Source of the DNA: Pieris napi
Lineage: Eukaryota; Arthropoda; Insecta; Lepidoptera; Pieridae
Assembly: GCF_905475465.1 (NCBI RefSeq)
Contig: NC_062256.1
Location: 7,573,662 to 7,637,661 of the forward strand
Reading direction: 5' to 3'
DNA length: 64,000 bases
The first letter of the stretch is position 1, and each line of letters starts with the position of its first letter. The notes under the pieces are model-generated. The model was not told where the DNA came from, made no database searches, and was given only the letters and a program-made list of their open reading frames with translations. Made by a program: the position numbers and the translations under genes. Positions 43,062 to 53,014 of the stretch are shown here, piece by piece.

Positions 43062-43467
43062 AGGGATCGTGTTATTCCCAGCCATTGCCATTACAATATC
43101 TAAGCTTGTAATAAAACGGTTGCGTTAGTTTTTCGTCCATACATAATTGAATTATGACCACTTAGCGTACAAAAACTCGACGTGGTCCCTTAATATTTGA
43201 CAAGCTCGCGACTTCTATTATTAACGACGTGTATTGTAATCACGCGGCGGGCGATCGCCTCCGAAGGTAGGGCGGTATTAAATTCCGACAGCTACGTGAT
43301 AAATCGAAATTGGAAAAGTTTAATAATGTTCGGTTGCTCCGAAAGCAATAAAACCGTTTATAAACGGCACAAGCGTACTAGACGAGTAGAGTTGGGCTCT
43401 AAGGGTAAGATTCGAAACGGACTTAGCGCGAACTATGGTTCCAAGCAATTCTGATATTTGGGAGTGT
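43062..43467. other. Unique GC-richer stretch
   Basis: 43190-43450 (CACGCGGCGGGCGATCGC, ATAAAACCGTTTATAAACGG) lacks transposon signatures. An 85-residue plus frame crosses it without a known motif. Possibly conserved non-coding sequence. Confidence 0.3.
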
Positions 43468-43910
43468 TCATGGTCGTCAATCTAATAGGCAAGTTGGTCT
43501 AATAGGAAGCCTTCTGGCTTCACCAACTTGCCTATCAGGCACAGATACAGGAGGCTTTTTGGGTTTAAGGCCAGCCGGTTTCCTCACGATGTTCTCCTTC
43601 CTATGTAGAAAGAAAGTCCATTTATTTATTTATTTATTTATGCTTTATTACCTTATTCACAAACATACACATAAGAAAAATACAAAAAAAACATGTTACA
43701 AAAGTTATAAGGCAACGGGCGGCCTTATCGCTAACAAGCGATTTCTTCCAGGCAACCCTAATGTGGAACAATGAAAAAGAAACACCTACAGAGTAGAGTA
43801 CAAGAATTGCAAAAATTATTAACAAAAAAAATCCATTGGTGCACAGCCGGAGATCGAACCTACGACCTCAAGGATGAGATTCGGGTGCCGAAGCCACTAG
43901 GCCAACACTG
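43468..43910 (-). mobile_element. SINE carrying a nested LINE end
   Basis: Minus-strand SINE: right part GGTGCACAGCCGGAGATCGA and GCCACTAGGCCAACACTG (head), left part CAAGTTGGTCTAATAGG to TTTCCTCACGATGTTCTCC (body). Family E sequence (43623-43831) interrupts it between AAAGAAAG and TGGTGCAC. A local rearrangement at 43480-43540 duplicates CTAATAGG. Confidence 0.85.
43623..43831 (-). mobile_element. LINE family E end nested in a SINE
   Basis: The (TTTA)n tract at the left is the reversed tail; then CAACGGGCGGCCTTATCGC and CTTCCAGGCAACCC. TCCATT occurs at both junctions (43617-43622 and 43832-43837) and exists once in uninterrupted SINEs, so it is a 6-bp target duplication. Confidence 0.85.
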
Positions 43911-43957
43911 ATCATAAACGTGATTTTGGAAGTGTTTATTTACTCCATACGCCAGTA

Positions 43958-44014
43958 AGCTAATGATCATGAGACAGAAATCTGAGGCCCAGACCTAAAA
44001 AGGTTGTAGCGCCA
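43958..44014 (+). mobile_element. SINE tail fragment
   Basis: ATGATCATGAGACAGAAATC, GAGGCCCAGACCTAAAAAGG, GTTGTAGCGCCAG. Opposite in orientation to the SINE just before it. Confidence 0.7.
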
Positions 44015-44477
44015 GTTTAAAATCGTATTTAGTACTAAAGTATTATATATGTACCTTTAGTATATAAGAATATTACGTAAAGAAAATATTCAGAAAAAAC
44101 AAGAGATCAAAACTTCAAACCATAGTTATTAAAGAAATCCGAGAAGACGGCAAATTAGATTTTTGTAATAGCAATACTGAATAACATTTACATATTCAAA
44201 TTGCGTCTATACAAAACTCCTCTTTTAATTATAAACTTAATTTTGTTATGATAAATCTATGGAAATTACCTCGCAACCCTACTGAAGAGCAATTACCTTT
44301 TTTCTTTGTAATAAAAATGAATTAAACTTTACTTAGGGTGGTATTTTGTTTGCCATTCAGAACGGTCAAAAATTTCTCATTACAAAAACCCTTCAAGATT
44401 TAAATTAATTTAGATTTTCATTTACTTAATTACATTTAGCATTTTAATCAAAGGCTACAGATGTTTAAAAACTATAG
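44015..44477. other. AT-rich stretch, nothing recognised
   Basis: No gene or repeat family assigned. Confidence 0.3.
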
Positions 44478-44570
44478 TCATTTATCTGTGTAAGTTCTTT
44501 GAATGGTCTATGGTTTTTTTAGTCTTTGGAAACTTAATCTATAGTCTATTAAGACCGTCGTTTCGCGGTT
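44478..44570 (+). repeat. Duplicated unit, copy 1
   Basis: CTGTGTAAGTTCTTTGAATG ... GTCTTTGGAAACTTAATC ... TATTAAGACCGTCGTTTCGC. A second copy begins at 44841. Copy 1 is continuous, and a SINE starts right at its end. Confidence 0.75.
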
Positions 44571-44800
44571 AGCAGTGTTGTCCTAGTAGCAGCGTACGAC
44601 TCTCACCCCTGTGATCGTAGATTCTATCAGCAATGGACTTTCTTTCTTCGTGCGCATTTAACATTAGCTCGAACGCTGAAGGAAAACATCGTGAGCAATG
44701 TGGCGGCGTGCCTTACACCCAAAACGACGGCGGCGTATGTCAGGCACAAATGATAAAAAATACAGAAATCTGACACCTAAAAAGATTGTAGCGCCAGCTA
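44571..44800 (+). mobile_element. Degenerate tRNA-derived SINE
   Basis: GCAGTGTTGTCCTAGTAGC, a damaged B box (GATCGTAGATTCTATC), CGAACGCTGAAGGAAAACAT and tail GATTGTAGCGCCAG. Several internal deletions. Confidence 0.85.
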
Positions 44801-44840
44801 TTAATTTTATGATAATCTTTATAAAAATATATTAATATAA

Positions 44841-45361
44841 CAGCTGTGTAAGTTCCTCGAATGGTCTATGCTTATTTTTAATCTTTGGCAACTAAAACTA
44901 TAGTATACTAGCTGGCCTGGCGAACATCGTACCGACTAACAGTCGATTCTTTATTTTTTTTAAATACTTATTCTGCTATTCGATACACCGGTCTAGCTAG
45001 TAAGATAAAAAAAAGAAAGTTGATAAGACAACAAATACATTATGTCAAAAAATAAAAATTTACCTTCCCGGAACCCCTCCACTAACACTTAAACTTTATG
45101 AAATGGTATTAAATTTCAAATTGACTTTTAAGTATTATTACGAATAATAAAAAATATGAGAAAAGTGTTGTTTTTAGACTTTTTCACTCATTTTTTTTAA
45201 TTTTTCTCTCCGTAAGAACCATCCTCGTACTTCAAGGAATACTCGTATTATAAAAAAAGAATTGGCCAAATTGGTCCAGGCGTTGTTGAGTTATGCGCTT
45301 ATCAACACATTTTGCGAATTATTTTTATATTATAGATTAAGACCATCTAGTTTCGCGGTCA
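44841..45361 (+). repeat. Duplicated unit, copy 2, split by a Helitron
   Basis: CTGTGTAAGTTCCTCGAATG ... ATCTTTGGCAACTAAAAC ... TAGTATA, then the Helitron 44908-45336, then TTAAGACCATCTAGTTTCGC. Copy 1 shows the uninterrupted form. Confidence 0.75.
44908..45336 (-). mobile_element. Helitron-type element with known empty site
   Basis: On the minus strand it begins TCTATAATATAAAAATAATTC and ends GCCAGGCCAGCTAG. A lies before CTAG and T after GA in forward reading, so it sits between A and T. The duplicate at 44478 reads TAGTCTATTAAGACC across the same point without the element, confirming both ends. No helicase ORF; non-autonomous. Confidence 0.85.
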
Positions 45362-45867
45362 ATATTACCATAGCGCCAGAAATTATAATAACCATCCCTT
45401 ATATTCTAAAAAAAAAGGAATTGCAGCAGCTTTTAACTAAAGTTTTTTTTGTCAATTTCTTTTATAAGGGTAATCTATAAGTATATTATTTGAATGAAAG
45501 CAGTATAGTATTTGAAAGGGAGAACGGAACATCATGCCCAGCCGAACCTCGTATCGTGGTGGTCTTATAACGGATATGTATCTGGCGACCGTGGCGGTAT
45601 AACCCACCCACCTGATCTGGCAACGGATTTGTAGAGGAAATGATCCCTTAAATGTCTGTGGCAGAAGCAACGAGAGACCACTGCTCAATACCTTTACCTA
45701 GTAGTCAGTAATCAGTATTTGAAAGCCCATAACGCACCCAACAACTGCCCATGGGCGGCAGCTTCCATAAAATGGCTGTATCGTACGCTAGCCTAGCTGT
45801 CAAATAAAATTTATGTGACTTAATCAAAGAAATCTTTGATCGACTATTATTAGTGTTTCCTCTTATG
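45362..45867. other. Unassigned stretch
   Basis: 45510-45700 is GC-richer (GCCCAGCCGAACCTCGTATC, TGGCGACCGTGGCGG) and may be relic transposon sequence. No gene. Confidence 0.3.
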
Positions 45868-46380
45868 AAGCTTTTTTTTTTAATTTGTAAAACCTTGCCA
45901 ACGCTCGGCACACTGATACATTGGTAAAAACAAACACCAAATACAATTTTTAATGTGACAAGCACTTAAAGGCAAACATGACATACATGTCCACATGTTG
46001 TTTTGATTGATATTTGTATGATCTCCAGATCATACAAATATCAATCAAAACAATTATTAAACAAAACAAACATTACAAAAAAACAATTACAAATCAATAA
46101 AATTAAAATTACAAAAAAAAAACTAAGCAAAAATCAATTTTATAGTGTTAGGGGAGTTACTATGGATATCCAGACTTAGCTCGTTTATCAGAATGCTTAA
46201 TCTGGACATCGGTGAGCTTTGACCAAAACGCGTTCTACGGAAAGGAGGCAAATGGAATAATGGGATGCCTGGGGTATCGAATGGGTACACGAAACTTAAA
46301 TTTAGATAGAAGGTTCGGGCAATCAATCTGATTATAAAATATCTTAACTGCAAACGATATGCGATTCTCCAATGACAACA
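45868..46380 (-). mobile_element. LINE-like family G, 3' region
   Basis: AACCTTGCCAACGCTCGGC, CACTGATACATTGGTAAAAA, then CTTAATCTGGACATCGGTGA. It matches 56395-56868 and, inverted, 37905. It contains a perfect 27-bp palindrome at 45998-46053. Confidence 0.55.
45998..46053. repeat. Perfect 27-bp inverted repeat, 2-bp spacer
   Basis: The arm TTGTTTTGATTGATATTTG continues to TATGATCT. After CC comes its exact reverse complement. The 27-bp arms with almost no loop imply a recent foldback copy or template switch. Confidence 0.9.
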
Positions 46381-46666
46381 TCTTAAAGTAACGTTAAAGC
46401 TTCTTTAATAAAGAGAAAACTGCTGAAATCAGGTTCGCAATTGTAAGCTTACCGCAATAACATTACCGTTTCGACAAATTGTTGCCCGACAGCCGCCGTA
46501 CGAGGATTAGCGTCTTTATAGAACAATTCGCAGGCGTTGGTCTTAGCTTTAGTAATTGATATCAACGGCTGACTTTATTAAATAGCTATATGTACGGTAT
46601 AAGGTATATTGTCATTATTCCTTATAAACAAAGACGAAAAGAGACTTGTTGCACTATTTTAACTTA

Positions 46667-46891
46667 GGGAACGTTCAAAATACGTAACGTATTTTGGGAG
46701 GGGGGGTCCTTTTGTGAAACGTTACGATGCGGGCGGGGATTAAATTACGCGTTATTGTTAATATTTTTGTCGACTTACACCACATAGTATTAACTAAAGA
46801 GTCACTAGGTGGTCACGAAACGTTTTACTATACTTGGGTACTTAAAAACGTTACGGCGAGTTACATGGGGGGGTCAATAATCTCCAAAAAT
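46667..46891. mobile_element. Harbinger-type MITE T, truncated copy
   Basis: TTA (46664-46666) then GGGAACGTTCAAAATACGTA, a G7-type tract, and the body shared with 53015 in reverse orientation (GTTACGATGCGGGCGGGG, CACGAAACGTTTTACT). The right end is lost after CAATAATCTCCAAAAA. Confidence 0.75.
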
Positions 46892-47061
46892 TTATTACCT
46901 TTTAACCTTTTTTTTTACATTTGGCAAAAAAATAACTGACTTTCGGCGGTATGGCGGCCATTTGGAACCGTCCGAAAAGTATGGTATGGTGATTTTCGTA
47001 AATGGATGCACGACGACGATTAACTGTGCAAAAATTAGCCTGGTACAAATGGTTGATTTTT

Positions 47062-47400
47062 GAAGTTATACTTCTTTAGGCGCATTATGAAAAAAAGTTT
47101 GATGAGAGTGAAATTTTACGATGCGCGCGCACCGTGACACAAAATTAACAGAATGAAGTTGCCCGCGGAAGATGCTACGGCATTGGACATAATTTAAAAA
47201 CAATAGTCGAATAATAATAGAATGTTATATGTTACACTTAATGTAATAATAAATATTTATTTATTTAATTTTTCAAATGCAAACTGAACTTTATTGACTA
47301 TAATGAGTCTTTTTTCAGTCCTTGATTATTTAATTGTAATTAATTATTTGCATGCAATCAAAAACTATTTTTTTTAATAATGCCAAAGAAGTATAACTTC
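47062..47400. mobile_element. TIR family P element
   Basis: The ends GAAGTTATACTTCTTT and AAAGAAGTATAACTTC are inverted over 16 bp, and each end is itself a small palindrome (GAAGTTATACTTC). The body is TTGATGAGAGTGAAATTTTA, GCGCGCACCGTGACAC, CAATAAATATTTATTTATTT-like. Related copies lie at 49176 (different body), 50318, 59902 and 61866. No ORF. Confidence 0.7.
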
Positions 47401-47794
47401 TTACGCGCGTACATAAGTACACGCACCCTTTTTTTTATTAATCTACGCATTCGCGACGGTACGGCGGGCTGTAAGTCACACCGGATAAGTATGGCATGAC
47501 ACTGACTATTTTTTATGGATTATCGGAAAATACTAGAATTTTTGTGGAACAAATCGTTTGAAAGTCGTAATTAATCCGACGGGTTAGACTAACGCCCACG
47601 CGCTTGGGCCGCGGGTACCAGCGCTATGACCATCATTTTTCTTCTTTTCATTTCGTAATAAGACCCCTGAAGAACCGCCATACTGGTACAAATGACCCAC
47701 TATTTTGTGTCACTATCTCCCGGCCTATTTCGTCTTTATGCCAAATTGTATGAATCGCAATATTTATATAGTCTTTGGCTTATTTTTGTATTTC
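47401..47794. other. Unassigned stretch
   Basis: Begins with the flank CTTACGCGCGTACATAAGTA usual beside family P. The rest is GC-richer at 47450-47630 with no gene recognised. Confidence 0.3.
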
Positions 47795-48130
47795 ATAGAA
47801 CCGGGGACAAACGGGCTGAAGGCTCGCCTGTTAAATGATACCAACGCCTCTGAACACTCATTGCCAGAGGGCTCGCGAGTGCGTTGCCGGCCTTTTAAGA
47901 ATTGATTCAAAAATACTTCAGTGGGTAGCTGGTTAAGTTCACGCTAAGCTGTGGAATGACGGCGAGGTGATACGGATGGGATTTCGTATTCTGCCTCGAC
48001 GTCCGATGATGAAACTCAGCTGCAGGTATTAATCCGAACAACTCCTCTGAACACTCTCCGTGGTAAATGGGATAGAAAGTGCAGAGAGAAACATCTCTAC
48101 GCAACGCCAAGAGACTCTTCTCTCTTTGTG
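47795..48130 (-). pseudogene. LINE family B, C-terminal relic
   Basis: Minus strand: RDVSLCTFYPIYHGECSEEL, FGLIPAAEFHHRTSRQNTKS, then decay. The WNQLPTEVF block is only partly visible (GAAGTATTTTTGAATC in reverse). The tail at the left is GGGGACAAACGGGC. Confidence 0.82.
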
Positions 48131-48271
48131 AACTTGAATCAATTATGTATATTAATAACAATTTAATATATCGTTATCGTATATGTAATAAATTTGCGTT
48201 TATATTATGGATATAATCTAATTGATATCAACAACAACATCGCTAGAACACATCCAGTTTTATTTTATTTA

Positions 48272-48430
48272 TTTTTATTTATTTAAACTTCGTTGCATTA
48301 CAATATAAAAATTTGTCGGCCTTATCGCTTTCGAGCGATCTCTTCCAGGCAACCACTGTGAGAAATGAAAAATGAATTATATAAGGTAGGCAAGAAGTGC
48401 AAAAATACATATTACATATATAAAAAAACT
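48272..48430 (-). mobile_element. LINE family E, 3' UTR
   Basis: CGTTGCATTACAATATAAAA, then GGCCTTATCGCTTTCGAGCG (hairpin), CTCTTCCAGGCAACC. Reverse orientation, T-rich left edge as the tail. Confidence 0.8.
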
Positions 48431-48489
48431 AAGTAGGAACAAAAAACAAACTTTTTATATGCGTCCAAATTTTGTATATTTTTTTTCAC

Positions 48490-48792
48490 ACGGTGGCTCG
48501 AAGTACCGTCTCGCTTTTCTAAGCACACCAAGCTTCTTAGAGGCTAACTAGCTGATCCGGCAAACGTCGTTTTGCCATGTATATCATTTATAATAAAAAA
48601 ATAGGGGTTGAGCGTAGAGGGGTGAAAGTTTTGTAGAGGGGTTATGCACACAAAATTTCATGAGAATCGGTCGAGCCGTTTCGGAGGAGTTTAACCACAA
48701 ACACCGCGACACGAGAATTTTATATATTAGATTGAACCTTCAATTCCAAATGACCGCGAAACTGAACGTCATTTGATTTGTCAACGCTCAGT
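48490..48792 (-). repeat. Dispersed repeat, possibly LTR fragment
   Basis: GAAGTACCGTCTCGCTTTTC at the left and ATGACCGCGAAACTGAACG with GTCAACGCTCAGTAT at the right match, inverted, 51115-51260. A Helitron (48548-48731) has been inserted between AGGCTAA and TTGAACC. The nature of the host repeat is uncertain. Confidence 0.5.
48548..48731 (-). mobile_element. Helitron-type non-autonomous element
   Basis: Shorter relative of 14250. Forward CTAG at its left after A, TTATATATTAGA at its right before T. It has a clean 3' hairpin (GGCAAACGTCGTTTTGCC) 7 bp inside the CTAG, as Helitrons require. Confidence 0.85.
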
Positions 48793-49175
48793 ATGTTATC
48801 AATTCCCGACATTAACCGTTAAAAATGATCAATAAACCCAGAAATGTGTTTCCATAGTCCGCAATTAAGCGTCCCATCTTTTCCTCAGTCAATTTGTTGG
48901 AACGGTTATTGCCGAAGCTTCTATAGTTTGGACATAACAATGTTTATCCTTTACAAAATATGACCGTATTATGTTACGTAATTATATGGCTTGGCTCAAT
49001 GGAGTGTAAATCCCAATTAGGGATCCAATATTAACACTGATCAAAGGTTTATCAAATGTAAATAAACACCGATCATTAGAACCACACTTTATGACCAAAA
49101 AAATCGTTATTAATATACCTGAGACGCCGAGTCTATTAGGAAATTTTTGTCGATATAAAGTGGGCGTAGATAATT
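48793..49175. other. AT-rich stretch, nothing recognised
   Basis: No gene or repeat family assigned. Confidence 0.3.
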
Positions 49176-49526
49176 GAAGTGAAACTTCTTTATCGGGGTT
49201 GGAAAAAAATTTAGTGTAACATTTTTTCGTTACGCGTCACATTTTTCCGTTACGCACCATGTTGCTTTTTGAAGTCAAACATCTTTATCGGCGTTGGAAT
49301 GAAAGTAAGCCATTTAAAATAACGATAACAATGATAGTAAAAATTCTATTACAATTAATGAAATTCTGTAATAATCTTAGTAGTAATAAGGTAAAATGAA
49401 ATAATTGTATTATATTATGTATTCATGCCTATGATAATAAAAGCCTTTATCAAATTTAACTTTATTTCTGTAAAGTAGCATATATATCATTTTTCGAAAA
49501 ATAAGGTCATAAAGAAGTTTCACTTC
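49176..49526. mobile_element. TIR family P element, variant body
   Basis: 17-bp inverted ends GAAGTGAAACTTCTTTA and TAAAGAAGTTTCACTTC. Inside the left end, CTTTATCGGGGTTGGAA is repeated 95 bp later as CTTTATCGGCGTTGGAA. TTTTTCGTTACGCGTCAC and TTTTTCCGTTACGCACC form a second near-repeat. No ORF. Confidence 0.75.
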
Positions 49527-49673
49527 TAACGTGTGTACACTAGTACACGCACATATTTTTTTTTTAATTTAAAGACTAGTATAAAAGGCATTGTTTTTCT
49601 TAAGAACAGTATAGCTATTTAAAAAAACAGGGTTGGTTGTAGAAGTATGAATTTAGGTTATATGATTTTAAAC

Positions 49674-49728
49674 GGCCTGCAACGCACTCGCGAGCCCTTT
49701 GGCATTGAGAGATCAGATGAGCCTTGTG
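49674..49728 (+). mobile_element. LINE family B, tail fragment
   Basis: ACGGCCTGCAACGCACTCG then GCCCTTTGGCATTGAGAG and TCAGATGAGCCT. Confidence 0.7.
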
Positions 49729-50317
49729 ACCAAAAGTGGCATTTAATTTTATTGCTTCAATTTAAAAATTATGTACCAACCTTATCTCTTAGGGATATAT
49801 AAATAGTTTACCACCTCTTTCGAAGCTACTGAATATATAAGAAATAAATCATAAATCCATTTCTTTTTAAAAATTTTTTAAATCATTAAGATATTTTTTT
49901 TTTTTCGATTTTAAGCAAGCACGCCGCCCATTTTCGCCCAAACCTAAAAAACTATTATTTATTGTCTATATCAGTTAGTAGTAAGATTTTTGTAGGATCT
50001 CATCCCCTCAGGGGGGTTTGGGACGACGCACCACGTCCGAGCAGTAATGAGTTGAAAGCGGATACTTGTAGCGCACTCAGAGCGTCCGTGTTCGGTTACC
50101 CGCCTAATGTTGGCCGGATAAACAATGACGTCCAGCCTTTTAGCGACATTTGTGAACCCACTCAGCAGACATAAGCCTAAGTGTGTTTTTTCCATTTGCG
50201 ATTCGACCCGCATCAAATAGACAGCTTTTAGTACTCATTAATAGTAGTGATGTTTCCTTATGTGATGTCAACTTGTCAAATAGAAACAGTGTGTGTTAAC
50301 AACTGAATTTATGTTTT
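49729..50317. other. Unassigned stretch with an open block
   Basis: 49970-50220 is GC-richer and open on both strands (plus 70, minus 81 residues). The minus frame includes NVAKRLDVIVYPANIRRVTE. I recognise no family. It could be relic transposon coding or a host exon. Confidence 0.3.
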
Positions 50318-50345
50318 GAAGTGAAACTTCTTTAGGCGCTTGATG

Positions 50346-50541
50346 ACTAGCGAACTGTGGAATCGACTCCCGGGGAGTCTCCCTCAGAGATATGACCTTC
50401 AAATGTTTCAAAAGCGAATCTACTCCTCCCTCAAAGGCCGCCAACGCACCCACTAAAAATGGGTGTCTATGGGCTGCGTAGACTGCCCTTTTTGGTTGTC
50501 CCGCAAGCTCGTTTGCCCCCCTATTATATATTTTTTTAAAA
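50346..50541 (+). mobile_element. LINE family A, 3' end
   Basis: CTAGCGAACTGTGGAATCG (ELWNR), then LPGSLPQRYDLQMFQKRI in frame, SSLKGRQRTH-type end, then GGGCTGCGTAGACTGCCC and CCCCCTATTATATA with an A-rich end. Confidence 0.88.
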
Positions 50542-50655
50542 AACGGAACGTCACGAAGATGTGCAGCGTTTTTGTCGAAAGGGAGAGAGCGATTGAGACT
50601 GATTGAGAGAGAAGGGTGAATTAAATTATAGAAATTCTTTATATCTCTCTAATAT

Positions 50656-50707
50656 TAAATTATTTTGCATAAACGAAATTAAAATTTCGTTTATGCAAAA
50701 TAATTTA
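50656..50707. repeat. Perfect 25-bp inverted repeat, 2-bp spacer
   Basis: The arm TAAATTATTTTGCATAAAC continues to GAAATT. After AA comes its exact reverse complement. The same design as 45998-46053. Confidence 0.9.
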
Positions 50708-51114
50708 TTGAAATCTCAAATGACGAATTGTAAATTAAAATGCCATATGTTTTATTATTGAAGAAATACATTAAAAAAAATTACATTTATTATTTGTATT
50801 AATTTTCAACACTTTTAATACTTTAATGACAATTAAATTCATTAAATTCCTAACATATCTTCCTTTTTCCCTCGCTCTAAGTCACGAAAATCTGAAGTTT
50901 TAGATTTGTATAAATATGAACAAGAGTTAAAAATTTGTTTGCCAAAGAAGTTTCACTTCTGACATGTGTACTATGTACGCACTTTTTTTATTAGAAAACT
51001 GACTGAATGTTTCCTCAGTTACAGCTCCTTTATTAGAAGATGTAGATCTTATATACATTTACTTTATTTTTAAACAAAAAACACCTTTTGTCGCTACTCC
51101 TCTCTTCGAAGACA

Positions 51115-51260
51115 CTCCGAATGCCACAGCATACTGGGCGTTGACATATAGAATTACGTTCAGTTTCGCGGTCATTCGGAAGGTAAGACTAAATTAGTTT
51201 AGCAAGGCAAGACGGTACTTCACTCCGGGCTATATATTTTTTGCAAGCGGTGTTGATAAA
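51115..51260 (+). repeat. Dispersed repeat, possibly LTR fragment
   Basis: CATACTGGGCGTTGACAT, GTTCAGTTTCGCGGTCATT, GCAAGACGGTACTTCACTCC. The same family as 48490, opposite strand, without the Helitron. Confidence 0.5.
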
Positions 51261-52007
51261 AATAAATAATTATATTAAAGAAATAAACTACTTTAAGATG
51301 TATTAGTAATCATAACAATCAAATATACAGTATTGACAATTTTCCTAACCTACGTAGTAATAATAAATTTTTATTTTTTTTTAAATATTGGGCATTGCGA
51401 TACCTACTCGTTGAGCGAAGAAAGAACCCGGAAAGAAGAAGAAGAAGAGAAGAGAAAGAAGAAGAAAGTACCGTCACCGGTACTATCTACCAGGCGATCT
51501 CTACACTAAGATCTGATGAAGTCACAGGTTTTCTGGGATTACTTACGATTTATATACCCGTAGATCACCCACTTCTCTTATCAACGATCCATAATCGTTT
51601 CCATTACCATATGAGACATATCGATTCGCAAGCTAACGTCTAAGTGTATAGGTATAGTCAAGGGTTAGACAAAGCACTTAGGCAGATATTGTTCCTGTAT
51701 AAAGTCCATTTAGGAGACTACTATTTCACATTGACAGATTATATGTAAGCTCGCAGGCATTACGTAAGTGCCGATGTGAAAGCCGCCTAGTCAAATGTAG
51801 AGTGACGGACCATCAGCGATAGTCCATTAAGGTAGGTCGTGTTTAGACTATCCGATTACGATATGTCGTGAGAGACTTTCGAGGGTTGACAATCATGATG
51901 GCTACTTTCTCAGCCAAAATAAAAAAAGCTTTTTATTACTGGCAATGATGAAAATTAATTACACTAATTTTCATTCGTACTATGTAATATCTATTTCCTA
52001 ATTAGTT
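51261..52007. other. Unassigned stretch with a purine-rich tract
   Basis: 51417-51470 is a strand-biased GAA/GAG tract inside an 82-residue plus frame (51395-51643) that has no known motif. No gene supported. Confidence 0.3.
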
Positions 52008-52125
52008 TGCAAAAACCCCTACGCAGGTGAATGCCTCCTCCAAGGATCTCCAGGTATCTCATAGCAAGCTGCATCCAGCTCGAGCCAGTTATTTTGATAA
52101 CGCCATCCGCCCATCTCGTAAGCGG
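52008..52125 (-). mobile_element. LINE family L, 3' region
   Basis: GTGAATGCCTCCTCCAAGGA, CTCGAGCCAGTTATTTTGAT, AACGCCATCCGCCCATCTCG: a common lepidopteran LINE 3' segment in reverse orientation. Confidence 0.55.
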
Positions 52126-53011
52126 ATAACATTTATTTAATGGCGGCAAAGTTTTCACTGGATCTTTGTTTTTGCTGAAAGTAGTATTAGTTTTACAAAA
52201 TAAAAAAACTTTATTTACGCAAAATTATGTGGGAAAGTTAAAGTTAATCATACATATAACACTGAAAACTACGTAAAAATAATATACCACATACGGGTAA
52301 ACAGAGAAGAGGAAAAATGTTTTTTTTCTGATTTCATTTGTTTTTTTTTTGATTGAATTAGTCGTAATTTGATAAAATTTCAGGTTATAATTCAGGTCTT
52401 TATATACAGTACTCGTACTATACCACGTAGTACCACTGATAAAACAAGTGATAATTCATCTGACACCACTTGACAACGATTTGACATAACTTAAAACATG
52501 GACTTGAAATAAAATTGACAAAGTTACCAATTAATTACTTTACCGTTTTACGAAAAACATAAATAAACTTAATATATAATTAAAGGGAAAAGATTAGGCG
52601 GTGTGGTCGAAAGACCACGGCCTGTGCCATGGGCGAAAAGAAAAAAAAAGCTCAACCTGTCTTAAAAGAAATGTCGAGTTGTGTAAATAACAATTTCGGG
52701 TTTATTATGTAAAGTCTGAAGGTGTAAAAGCCTTCCAAAGGCGGAATAGTCGCGAGAGTAGGCACCGGCCTGGGCGGGTGAATGGGAGGTTTGATACGCC
52801 ATTAGTTCATTAGCAGTCTTATGTGCCTGTCATAAGCCGATTACGGAGTCGCAACTTACGCGCGCCGGGACAAATTGACTATGGATGATTACCTTACACG
52901 TAACTCTCTACGTACTTGTTTACCTAATTATGCCCTTGTTTGGAGGTTCTTTATAAAAGATTTTACAAAGTAGCTTTGGTGGCTTAGACTAACAGTAATT
53001 GCTTTAGAATC
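52126..53011. other. Unassigned stretch
   Basis: Includes a GTGGTC-GAAA-GACCAC hairpin at 52603-52618 and a unique GC-richer part at 52730-52900 (ACTTACGCGCGCCGGGAC). No gene. Confidence 0.3.
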
Positions 53012-53014
53012 TTA

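Larger units (their letters stand above)
50318..50959. mobile_element. TIR family P element with a nested LINE end
   Basis: Left end GAAGTGAAACTTCTTTAGGC, right end CCAAAGAAGTTTCACTTC, the two ends 642 bp apart. A family A LINE end occupies 50346-50541, directly after TTGATGA. A perfect 25-bp palindrome lies at 50656-50707. Confidence 0.65.

Noticed and set aside
49962..50216. Overlapping 70- and 81-residue frames as a gene
   Set aside because: Both strands are open in a GC-rich patch; no family motif, start context or splice pattern favours either.
51395..51643. 82-residue frame as a gene
   Set aside because: The first part is a low-complexity GAA tract and the rest shows no motif.
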